Of a stretch of 34,817 nt of DNA, positions 7,480-13,954 are shown piece after piece. Origin of the DNA: Chloroflexota bacterium (GTDB lineage Bacteria; Chloroflexota; UBA11872; UBA12225); the NCBI GenBank assembly GCA_016199265.1, contig JACQGX010000364.1, positions 1 through 34,817 of the forward strand, given 5' to 3'. The position numbers and the translations under genes are program-made. Each line of letters starts with the position of its first letter. Position 1 is the stretch's first letter. The notes below the pieces were generated by a model. It searched no databases and was not told where the DNA came from. It saw nothing but the letters and a program-made list of their open reading frames with translations.

Positions 7480-8682
7480 ATGAAGCGCTCGGCCTCGACG
7501 GCCACGACAAACACGGCGGCGACAGACGGCGCACGTGTGCCGGCCACAGCGGACGAGCCGGCACGCGTGTGGAGCCGCCCCGCCGGTACCGGTGCGTCCG
7601 CGTGGCACCTCACGCCAAAGGCCAAACTGGTCACCTTCTGGACGTGCGTCGGCCTTGCGCTGCTGTTCCTCTGGGCGGTGCGCAGCATCGTGCAGCCGTT
7701 CGTTATCGCCATCATCCTGGCGTACGTGCTCAATCCCCTCGTGGTCGCCGTGTCCGAACGAGCGAAGGTGCCGCGCATCGTCGCCGTGACCGGGATCTAC
7801 ATCATTCTGGCGATGCTGCTCACGTGGGGCGCACTCGTCGTGCTGCCGGTAGCGACGCGCGAGGCGCGCGAGCTCGCGGTGGCGCTCCCTCGGCTCCTCC
7901 TCCAGTTCCAGGACACGCTGGCGCAAGAAGAGGCGATTGTCCTGTTTGGGGTAGAAGTCGAGATCTCGCCGCTGTCTGACGAGCTCACGCGCACGCTCGG
8001 CGGAATCGTCACCACTGCCTCCCATCGCCTGGTCGAGACGGCGGTGGCAACGGTCGAAACGCTGCTCAAGGGCATTCTGGCGCTGGTCGCCACGTTTTAC
8101 CTGCTGATGAACGGCGATCGGTTCAGAACCGGCGTGCGCCGGCTCACGCCGCCTCGATTCCGGCAGGAATTCGGGCCGGTGGTCAGCGACATCGACCGCA
8201 TCCTCGGCCAGTTCGTGCGCGGCGAGGTCCTGCTGATCGCGATTATGAGCTTCGCCACGTGGCTCGCGCTCACGCTCTTGGGCATCCGGTACGCGCTGAT
8301 CCTCGGCCTAATCGCCGGAGTGCTCGAGCTCATTCCGTTCATCGGACCAATCATGGCGGCGATACCGGCGGTGGCAATGGCGCTCTTTCAGCCATCGCCA
8401 CACGGCTGGTCGCCGCTGGTCAACGCCGGCGTCGTCGCGCTGACGTACTTCGTGCTGCGCCATGCCGAGGACTACTTTGTTATCCCGCAGGTCGTCGGAC
8501 GTGTCGTCGAGCTGCACCCGCTGGTGGCCATGTTCGCCATCTTCTCGGGCGCGGCGGTCGGCGGCATCTTGGGAATGTTCTTGGCAGTGCCGGTGGCGGC
8601 GGTGTTGCGCATCGTGGTGCGCTTCGTCTACTTCAAGCTGACCGAAGAGCCGGTCGAGCCGGTCGAGCCCACGAGTGATTGA
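7480..8682 (+). CDS. AI-2E/PerM-family membrane permease
   Basis: The product (400 residues from the ATG at 7480) has the AI-2E transporter family layout. There is a pair of N-terminal helices (LVTFWTCVGLALLFLWAV and VQPFVIAIILAYVLNPLV), a third helix, and a long amphipathic region (about 110 residues). Further helices follow, with the conserved GLIAGVLELIPFIGPI and the C-terminal GILGMFLAVPVAAVLRI. Family members include TqsA, YdiK and PerM; roles range from autoinducer-2 export to Na+/H+ antiport, so the substrate here is unknown. I prefer 7480 because AGGTAAGG precedes it; the frame also contains a GTG at 7408 and an ATG at 7435, neither with a clear ribosome-binding site. The extra N-terminus would be hydrophilic. 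The stop codon overlaps a two-unit heptamer repeat. Confidence 0.85.
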   Translation: MKRSASTATTNTAATDGARVPATADEPARVWSRPAGTGASAWHLTPKAKLVTFWTCVGLALLFLWAVRSIVQPFVIAIILAYVLNPLVVAVSERAKVPRIVAVTGIYIILAMLLTWGALVVLPVATREARELAVALPRLLLQFQDTLAQEEAIVLFGVEVEISPLSDELTRTLGGIVTTASHRLVETAVATVETLLKGILALVATFYLLMNGDRFRTGVRRLTPPRFRQEFGPVVSDIDRILGQFVRGEVLLIAIMSFATWLALTLLGIRYALILGLIAGVLELIPFIGPIMAAIPAVAMALFQPSPHGWSPLVNAGVVALTYFVLRHAEDYFVIPQVVGRVVELHPLVAMFAIFSGAAVGGILGMFLAVPVAAVLRIVVRFVYFKLTEEPVEPVEPTSD

Positions 8683-8694
8683 GTTACGAGTTAC
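8681..8694. repeat. Short heptamer repeat, unit GAGTTAC (2 copies)
   Basis: Two perfect GAGTTAC units overlap the TGA stop codon (8680-8682) of the permease gene. No inverted partner is present before the next gene. It is minor by itself, but it matches the position and period of the other arrays. Confidence 0.55.
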
Positions 8695-8739
8695 CGTGTC
8701 GCCGAGTCACGCCGAGGCGTGGAGGAGCATTGAGAAGCC

Positions 8740-9864
8740 ATGAGGGTTCCGCTACCAGGTAAGACGAAGGGGATGTTGCTGCCGCTACCGGCGGCTCAGC
8801 GACTGGGGCCGTCGATCGCCTCTCCGGCGTCGTCGCCGGCCTCGTTGCGAGCGGCGCCGTCGACCGCGGCACGTACGCCGACGCCGACGGCACGATCGGC
8901 CGCGCCGGTACCCGATGCGGTCGAAGGCACGCGCAACCGTGTCGTCGGCGTCGCCCAGCGACGCCTACCGCGCCCGATGCCGAAGCCGCGCGTGCGCCAG
9001 GAGATCGTCATCCGGCCGGCGGGGGAAGCCGACGCTGCCGGCTGCCTGGCGGTGAATACTAGCTACACGTCGAGTCACATCTGGCAGCTCGACACGCGCC
9101 ACGAGGGGGACGAGCTGCGGATCGCGTTCCGTGTCGTGCGCCTACCGCGCGAGCTCACGCAGATTGCCGGCCACGGGCTACCGCCGCTGCGCAACGGCGT
9201 GCCGCGTCGCGGCGTGCTCTGGCTCGTTGCCGAAGAGGTAGAGCTGCGCGACGAACCGGAGCTCACAGACGCCGGCCACGGGGACGCTCCTACCGGCGCT
9301 GCCGGCGCCGGCTATCGCGACGGACGCTGGCTCGCCCAGCCGGCAGCCACCACTTCGATGGCGTGGAACCACACCGTACGGCGCTCCGGTGGCGCTTCGG
9401 CCATTCAGCTCGGCCTGCCGTCACAGCCGGCGCATGCAGCGCACCCGGGCTACCCGGCCCAGACGGGTGGTACCGATGGGAGCCCAAACACAATGGGCAG
9501 CAGCCTTGCCGGCGGAGTACGCGAAGCTGACCTCGACCAGCACACGGCACCGGCGGACGCGCCGGCCGGCCGGATTATCGGCTACGTTACGGTAGCGACG
9601 GCGCGCGGCGACGAGACCGCGTACCTACGCGCGCTGATCGTCGATCAGGCGTACCGCCGCCGCGGCATCGGCGGTCGCCTGCTGGCCGAAGCGCGGCGCT
9701 GGGCCGCCGGCCAGGGCGCGGTACGCCTCACGACCGACGTCGCCGCCCGCAACTACCCGGCGCTGCGGCTGCTGCAAAAGGCGGGCTTCACCTTCTGCGG
9801 CTACAACGACCGCTGCTACACCAACTACGAGGTCGCGCTGTTCTTTTCCGCACCGCTGCGGTGA
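8740..9864 (+). CDS. GNAT-family N-acetyltransferase with a long internal insertion
   Basis: The 374-residue protein carries a GNAT fold split by an insertion. The first part starts at about residue 88 (IVIRPAGEADAAGCLAV) and runs to a strand ending near 168. The second part holds GRIIGYVTVATAR (278-290) and LRALIVDQAYRRRGIGGRLL (296-315), the acetyl-CoA-binding R-x-x-G-x-G loop. It then has NYPALRLLQKAGFTFCGYND (338-357) and a FF-containing end. Residues 172-276 are a Gly/Ala/Pro/Thr-rich stretch not normal for this family, and residues 1-85 are also low complexity. The acceptor is unknown. It stands alone between an AI-2E-type permease and homoserine dehydrogenase. The ATG at 8740 has GGAGGAG about 12 bp upstream, a little far; later starts inside the low-complexity leader are possible. 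Confidence 0.75.
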   Translation: MRVPLPGKTKGMLLPLPAAQRLGPSIASPASSPASLRAAPSTAARTPTPTARSAAPVPDAVEGTRNRVVGVAQRRLPRPMPKPRVRQEIVIRPAGEADAAGCLAVNTSYTSSHIWQLDTRHEGDELRIAFRVVRLPRELTQIAGHGLPPLRNGVPRRGVLWLVAEEVELRDEPELTDAGHGDAPTGAAGAGYRDGRWLAQPAATTSMAWNHTVRRSGGASAIQLGLPSQPAHAAHPGYPAQTGGTDGSPNTMGSSLAGGVREADLDQHTAPADAPAGRIIGYVTVATARGDETAYLRALIVDQAYRRRGIGGRLLAEARRWAAGQGAVRLTTDVAARNYPALRLLQKAGFTFCGYNDRCYTNYEVALFFSAPLR

Positions 9865-9867
9865 GGC

Positions 9868-9995
9868 GTGACGAAGAACGATGAACGACGACCGACGACC
9901 GATCCTTCGACAAGCTCAGGATGAGCGGGAAGTCGACCGCTCCGCTCGTTCTGAGCTTGTCGAAGGACAACCGGCGCCCCTTCGTCCGTCGTCGA
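9868..9995. repeat. Nested inverted repeat: GACGA-type heptamers around a CCTTCGACAAGCTCAG hairpin
   Basis: The left outer arm at 9868-9902 has five 7-bp units (GTGACGA, AGAACGA, TGAACGA, CGACCGA, CGACCGA) starting 3 bp after the GNAT stop codon. The right outer arm at 9982-9995 has inverse units TCGTCCG and TCGTCGA. Inside, 9904-9928 pairs with 9942-9966 over 25 positions; the only two non-Watson-Crick positions would be G-U pairs in RNA. The inner motif CCTTCGACAAGCTCAG is a dispersed repeat related to the palindrome at 3805. Confidence 0.85.
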
Positions 9996-10002
9996 CTCGG
10001 TA

Positions 10003-10031
10003 CACTCAGCGAGTCAACATCTCGCTGAGTG
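10003..10031 (+). promoter_or_regulatory. Perfect hairpin immediately before the hom start codon
   Basis: CACTCAGCGAG at 10003-10013 and CTCGCTGAGTG at 10021-10031 form an 11-bp perfect stem with a 7-nt loop. It ends 4 nt before the ATG at 10036. The only Shine-Dalgarno-like bases (GAG at 10027-10029) are inside the stem, so the hairpin could limit translation of homoserine dehydrogenase. Confidence 0.55.
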
Positions 10032-10035
10032 AACA

Positions 10036-11370
10036 ATGAACGTCAACCGCGCGCCGCGTGAGGCGCAACCAATCTACGTTGGGTTATTGGGCTTAGGCGT
10101 CGTCGGTGGCGGCGTCGCCCACCTGCTCTCGCAGAAGTCGGCGGCGCTCACCGCCGAGATCGGCCGGCCGATCGTCGTCAAGAGCGTGCTGGTACGCGAT
10201 CTCGCCAGACGCCGCAGCATTGACGTACCTGCCGGCCAGATTACCACCGATCCCGACGCGATCCTGGACGATCCGTCGATCGAGGTCGTCGTCGAGGTCA
10301 TGGGCGGCATCACGCCGGCGGCCGATTACATCCGCCGCGCGATCCGCAACGGCAAGCACGTGGTCACCGCCAACAAGGAGGTCATGGCGACCCGGGGCGT
10401 CGAGCTACTCCAACTGGCCAAGGAGCACGGCGTCGACGTCTACTACGAGGCGAGCGTCGGCGGCGGCATCCCGCTGATCGGCGTCTTCCGCCAGGACCTC
10501 GTGGCGAACGAGGTCGACCAGATCCACGCAATTATCAACGGCACGACCAACTACATCCTGACGCGCATGGCGCAGGATGCCGTCGACTTTGCGCCTGCGC
10601 TGGCCGAGGCGCAGGCGTTGGGCTACGCCGAGAGCGACCCGACCAACGACGTCGAGGGGATCGACGCCGCATACAAGCTGGCCATCCTGGCGTCACTCGC
10701 GTTTCGCACGCAGGTTTCGCCCGAGCACATCTACCGCGAGGGCATCTCGAAGCTGCGCGCCTCCGACTTCCGCTACGCACGTGAGCTGGGGTACGTCATC
10801 AAGCTCCTGGCCATCGGCCGGCGGTACGCGACCGAAGGCGGCGATGAGATCGAGGTCCGCGTCCACCCGGCGCTGATCCCGGCCGACTTTCTGCTCGCCG
10901 ACGTCAACGGCGTCTTCAACGCCGTCCACGTCCAGGGTGACCTCGTCGGCAACGTGTTGTTCTACGGGCGTGGCGCCGGCGCCCAGCCGACGTCGAGCGC
11001 CGTCGCCGCCGACGTAATCGACGTGGCGCATAACATCAACGCCGGAGTCGCCAACCGCATCCCGTTCCACTACGCCGGACGCCTACTGGTGCGCCCCATC
11101 CACCAGCTCGAAACGCGCTACTACGTACGGCTGTGGGCCGCCGACCAACCCGGCGTGCTGGCGCAGATCGCGCACGTCTTCGGCGATTACCGGATCAGCA
11201 TCGCCTCGTGCATCCAGAAAGAAACCGATCTCTCGGCAGGTGCCGCCGAGCTCGTGATCGTGACGCACCCGGCACGCGAAGCCGACATGCAGACCGCGCT
11301 ACGCGAACTCGCCTCGCTTGGCTGCGTCCGCGAGCTGGCGAACATGATCCGCATCGAGACGGTAAGTTGA
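10036..11370 (+). CDS. hom: Homoserine dehydrogenase
   Basis: This is a 444-residue, cytosolic NAD(P)-dependent enzyme that reduces aspartate semialdehyde to homoserine, the branch point to threonine and methionine. The NAD(P) loop GLGVVG is at 19-24, the conserved TANKE with Lys114 at 111-115, and the family signature GYAESDPTNDVEGIDAAYKL near 196-215 with its catalytic Asp and Lys. A C-terminal ACT domain (about 365-444; YYVRLWAADQPGVLAQIAHV) suggests feedback control by an amino acid such as threonine. The length is normal for the monofunctional form with ACT domain. The ATG is preceded by an in-frame stop, so it is the only possible start nearby, and a perfect hairpin ends 4 nt upstream. 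A strong hairpin begins directly after the stop codon. No thrB/thrC lies adjacent. Confidence 0.95.
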   Translation: MNVNRAPREAQPIYVGLLGLGVVGGGVAHLLSQKSAALTAEIGRPIVVKSVLVRDLARRRSIDVPAGQITTDPDAILDDPSIEVVVEVMGGITPAADYIRRAIRNGKHVVTANKEVMATRGVELLQLAKEHGVDVYYEASVGGGIPLIGVFRQDLVANEVDQIHAIINGTTNYILTRMAQDAVDFAPALAEAQALGYAESDPTNDVEGIDAAYKLAILASLAFRTQVSPEHIYREGISKLRASDFRYARELGYVIKLLAIGRRYATEGGDEIEVRVHPALIPADFLLADVNGVFNAVHVQGDLVGNVLFYGRGAGAQPTSSAVAADVIDVAHNINAGVANRIPFHYAGRLLVRPIHQLETRYYVRLWAADQPGVLAQIAHVFGDYRISIASCIQKETDLSAGAAELVIVTHPAREADMQTALRELASLGCVRELANMIRIETVS

Positions 11371-11400
11371 GACGAAGGACGACAGCCGTCGTCCTTCGTC
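11371..11400. terminator. 13-bp perfect hairpin between convergent genes
   Basis: Bases 11371-11383 and 11388-11400 are exact reverse complements with an AGCC loop. The stem begins at the base following the hom stop codon and ends 3 bp before the end of the convergent minus-strand gene. There is no U-tract on either side, so it is a hairpin block serving both genes rather than a canonical intrinsic terminator. GACGAAG/GACGAC units give it the same near-7-bp texture as the arrays elsewhere. Confidence 0.65.
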
Positions 11401-11403
11401 TGG

Positions 11404-11763
11404 CTACCGGATACCGAACCCGACCGTCTTCGTCTCCTGCTCGGCGGATGCTTTGACCACTTCCTCGATGCTTTGATAGATCGTCTTGAAATCGACGGCG
11501 ATCTGATCGGCGGTCCGCGTGTCGTGCTGGTTCGCCGGTGGGATTTCGGCGGTGAGGTGTGGCTGCTCGCCGGCAACGGTCGATGCGCCCGTCTCCGTCG
11601 CGGCGGCCCCGCCGTCCTGCCCGGGCAGCCTGGTCTGCGTGCCTTCGGCGGTCGCGCCGGCTATCGTGTGCGCCGCCCCGGCGATGGGCCCGCGCGCCCC
11701 CGACAGCCGCGTGGCCGCCTCGATCATGGCGATAATTACCGAGTCATTGAGCGTTCTTGCCAT
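11404..11763 (-). CDS. Small unknown protein with helical ends
   Basis: A 119-residue protein I do not recognise. It has an N-terminal amphipathic helix (RTLNDSVIIAMIEAATRLSG) and a Gly/Ala/Thr-rich middle that is probably disordered. A C-terminal helix follows (DQIAVDFKTIYQSIEEVVKA). I prefer the ATG at 11763, which has GAGG about 7 bp upstream, over the ATG at 11781 six codons earlier. The C-terminal pattern suggests a helical-bundle interaction segment, perhaps of a small adaptor, but no function should be assigned. It is convergent with hom, sharing the hairpin at 11371-11400. The overlapping plus-strand frames look like shadows of this gene. Confidence 0.5.
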   Translation of the reverse strand: MARTLNDSVIIAMIEAATRLSGARGPIAGAAHTIAGATAEGTQTRLPGQDGGAAATETGASTVAGEQPHLTAEIPPANQHDTRTADQIAVDFKTIYQSIEEVVKASAEQETKTVGFGIR

Positions 11764-11850
11764 TCTGTCCTCGTCGTCCAATTTTCGTGCCGGCGCTTTC
11801 GCCGGCGCAGGTAGTCCATCCTTTGAATTCTAAACCCCCGCCGGATCTCG

Positions 11851-11946
11851 GAGTTCCTAGTTCCTAGTTCCTGGTTCCTGGTTCCTGGTTCCTGGTTCCT
11901 GGTTCCCGCCCTCAACCAGGAACGAGAAACTCGGAACTAGGAACTC
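11851..11946. repeat. Heptamer inverted repeat, units GTTCCTA/GTTCCTG
   Basis: Eight units run without a break from 11853 to 11908 (two GTTCCTA, five GTTCCTG, one GTTCCCG). The inverse arm at 11916-11946 (GGAACTAGGAACTC and related units) ends just before the stop codon of the minus-strand dehydrogenase (11948-11950). Read on the minus strand, the array therefore starts immediately after that stop codon. The outermost 14 bp on each side (11851-11864 and 11933-11946) are perfectly complementary. Confidence 0.9.
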
Positions 11947-11947
11947 C

Positions 11948-12907
11948 TCAGAACCCGGCCCGCTTGTCACACACATTCATCAGCGGCTCGCCGGCAAGGA
12001 AGCGGCGGATGTTCTCGCGCAGGATCTGCTGGCCTCGCTCGACCGTCTGCCGCGACGCGCCCGAGCTGTGCGGCGAAATGATGACGTTGGGCAGCTCCCA
12101 CAGCGGGTGATGTGCCGGCAGCGGCTCCGGCTCGGTGGCGTCGAGCCCGGCGCCGGCCAGCCGACCGTTGGCCAGCGCATCGGCCAGCGCGTCCTGGTCG
12201 ACGATGCCGCCGCGCGACATGACGAAGAGGTACGCCTCCGGCTTCATCAACCGCAGCTCGCGCTCGCCGATCAGCCCGCGCGTCTGCGCGGTGATGGGAA
12301 TGGCGATCGCCAGGAAGTCGGCGCTGCGCAGCAGGTCGTCGAGCCGCTCGAGCGGCCACACTTCGGAGACACCGGGCGCCTGCGCCGCGAGGTTGACGTC
12401 GACCGCACGGATGTTCATGCCAAATCCCAGACCGCGCTGGGCGATCTCCGAGCCGATCTTCCCCAGCCCCACGATGCCGAGCACGCTCCCGCTCAGCTCC
12501 TGCACCCCTCGCGAACGGGTGGCGCGGTCCCAGCGCTTGATCTTCTTGTCCTCGAGCAGCGCCGGAATGTTGCGCGTAAAGGCGAGCATTAACGCAAAGC
12601 AGTGGTCGGCGATCGTCGCCGCGTGCGCACCGCGTGCGTTCGTCAGCGTCACGTGGTCCATCTCGATTAGCTCCGGCACCGAGCGGATGCGCTCGATTCC
12701 CGCGCTGGTGCAATGTACCCACCGCAGTCTGGCGGCCACGGGGAGAGCCTCTCGGGACGGCCATGAGATGATCGCGTCGGCATCGGGCAGCTCGCGCAAC
12801 TGCGCCTCCAGCGCCGGCGCGGCGACGAAAGTGGCGCCGGGAAACTCCGCACGCAACGCCTTCAGGCGCTCCTCCCCAACGTTCGTGGCAACGACAATCT
12901 TCGGCAT
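11948..12907 (-). CDS. D-2-hydroxyacid dehydrogenase, NAD-dependent
   Basis: The 319-residue enzyme reduces a 2-oxo acid to the D-2-hydroxy acid or the reverse. Residues 1-100 and the C-terminus form the catalytic domain. The Rossmann domain in between holds GLGKIG at 147-152. The catalytic triad positions are visible: R232 in MSRGGIVDQ, E259 in DATEPEPLP and H280 in ISPHSSG. The length is standard. Family members act on glyoxylate, hydroxypyruvate, 3-phosphoglycerate or lactate, and sequence alone does not choose between them; no ACT domain is present, so it is unlikely to be a feedback-controlled SerA. It is divergent from the SDR gene at 13025, and an 8-bp inverted repeat lies between the two. 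Its 3' end abuts a heptamer array. Confidence 0.9.
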   Translation of the reverse strand: MPKIVVATNVGEERLKALRAEFPGATFVAAPALEAQLRELPDADAIISWPSREALPVAARLRWVHCTSAGIERIRSVPELIEMDHVTLTNARGAHAATIADHCFALMLAFTRNIPALLEDKKIKRWDRATRSRGVQELSGSVLGIVGLGKIGSEIAQRGLGFGMNIRAVDVNLAAQAPGVSEVWPLERLDDLLRSADFLAIAIPITAQTRGLIGERELRLMKPEAYLFVMSRGGIVDQDALADALANGRLAGAGLDATEPEPLPAHHPLWELPNVIISPHSSGASRQTVERGQQILRENIRRFLAGEPLMNVCDKRAGF

Positions 12908-12953
12908 CGGCTCTCACTCCTCTTCGACCGGTGTGTTGTGGTGCGCAGATGAT

Positions 12954-12983
12954 AGTACGTGAGCGTCCCACACGTACTACAAT
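12954..12983. promoter_or_regulatory. Operator-like inverted repeat overlapping a -10 box in a divergent promoter region
   Basis: AGTACGTG at 12954-12961 and CACGTACT at 12971-12978 form a perfect 8-bp dyad with a 9-bp spacer. The last base of the right half is the T of TACAAT at 12978-12983, a likely -10 element for the SDR gene 42 bp downstream. A dimeric regulator bound here would cover the SDR promoter and could also affect the divergent dehydrogenase gene. GATAGTACG also appears at 13921, before the GH4 gene. Confidence 0.5.
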
Positions 12984-13024
12984 CCATGCGGCTACGGACC
13001 GAGAGGACGGAAACAGAACAACGC

Positions 13025-13804
13025 ATGAGTGATCGATTGGCCGGCAAAGTCGCGTTGGTGACGGGTGGTGGCGGCGGCATCGGCGAGGCAACGGCGCGCC
13101 TGTTCTGGGACGAGGGCGCGCACGTGGCGGTTGTGGACAGCGACGCGTCGGCAGCGCAGCGCGCGGCCGCGGGAATCGACAAGAGCGGCGAGCGCGTGCT
13201 CGCGATCGGCGCCGACCTCACGCAGGAGGTGGGGGCGGCACGCGCGGTACGCGAGACGGTCGAGCGCTTTGGCCGGCTCGACGTGCTGGCCAACGTCGCC
13301 GGCGTGCGAGTCTGGGGCCCAATTACCGAGGCGACCAAGAAATCGTGGGACTTCATCCTCGGCGTGAACCTGCTGGCGGTCGCGCACTGCTCGAAATTCG
13401 CCGTTCCCGAGATGGCGCGCCACGGCGGCGGCAGCATCGTCAACGTCTCCTCGGCCAACGCCATTCAGGGCCGTTCTGGCATGGCGCAGTACGATGCCAC
13501 CAAAGCCGCCGTGCTGGCGCTCACCCGCTCGATGGCGTACGACCACGCCGACCAGGGCATCCGGGTCAACGCACTGTGCCCCGGCCCGACACTGACGATG
13601 TTCCACGTCCGCCGCCGCGCCGCGGCCAAGGGCGTCTCGCTGGAGCAGGCCGAAGCCGAGATGCGCGCCGCCGGCGCACGCGTTCTGCTCAAGCGCCAGG
13701 CCGAGCCGCGCGAGATCGCGTATGGCATCCTGTATCTCGCCTGTGACGAGTCGTCGTACGTGACGGGGACGACATTGATGGTGGACGGTGGACTGAGCGC
13801 GTGA
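13025..13804 (+). CDS. Short-chain dehydrogenase/reductase (SDR)
   Basis: The 259-residue protein is a classical SDR that oxidises or reduces an alcohol/ketone using NAD(P). The cofactor loop TGGGGGIG is at 13-20, an NVAG variant of the NNAG motif is near 90-93, and the catalytic Ser143, Tyr156 and Lys160 occur in NVSSANA and QYDATK. The terminal VTGTTLMVDGGLSA matches the usual FabG-like ending. Substrate is unknown; sugar or polyol dehydrogenase activity would fit the GH4 gene 150 bp downstream. I chose the ATG at 13025, since the frame extends upstream to 12959 only through the promoter region. The stop codon TGA (13802-13804) is supplied by the first unit of a heptamer array, which is noteworthy because the same happens to the CHAP gene. 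Confidence 0.9.
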   Translation: MSDRLAGKVALVTGGGGGIGEATARLFWDEGAHVAVVDSDASAAQRAAAGIDKSGERVLAIGADLTQEVGAARAVRETVERFGRLDVLANVAGVRVWGPITEATKKSWDFILGVNLLAVAHCSKFAVPEMARHGGGSIVNVSSANAIQGRSGMAQYDATKAAVLALTRSMAYDHADQGIRVNALCPGPTLTMFHVRRRAAAKGVSLEQAEAEMRAAGARVLLKRQAEPREIAYGILYLACDESSYVTGTTLMVDGGLSA

Positions 13805-13910
13805 AGCGTGAAGCGTGAAACGTGAAGCGGCGCACATCTGTGGATGGGGCCACGTTGCAGCACGAGGCGGCCCCGAACTTCACGTTTCACGCTTCACGCT
13901 TCACGCTTCA
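13799..13910. repeat. Heptamer inverted repeat, unit GCGTGAA
   Basis: The left arm at 13799-13826 (three GCGTGAA and one ACGTGAA) includes the stop codon of the SDR gene. The right arm at 13879-13910 has one TTCACGT and three TTCACGC units plus TTCA. About 52 bp lie between. Same repeat family as 3025-3131 and 4547-4783. Confidence 0.9.
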
Positions 13911-13954
13911 GAGCACCAACGATAGTACGGTGATAAAACGAGGAAGGACAACCC

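Noticed and set aside
11473-11814. Plus-strand open frame opposite the small minus-strand gene at 11404-11763
   Set aside because: It has no ribosome-binding site and an Arg/Gly/Pro-rich composition typical of antisense shadows, while the minus-strand frame has one and has plausible helices.
11851-11946. CRISPR-like array
   Set aside because: Units are 7 bp, contiguous and without spacers, so none of the heptamer arrays is a CRISPR.
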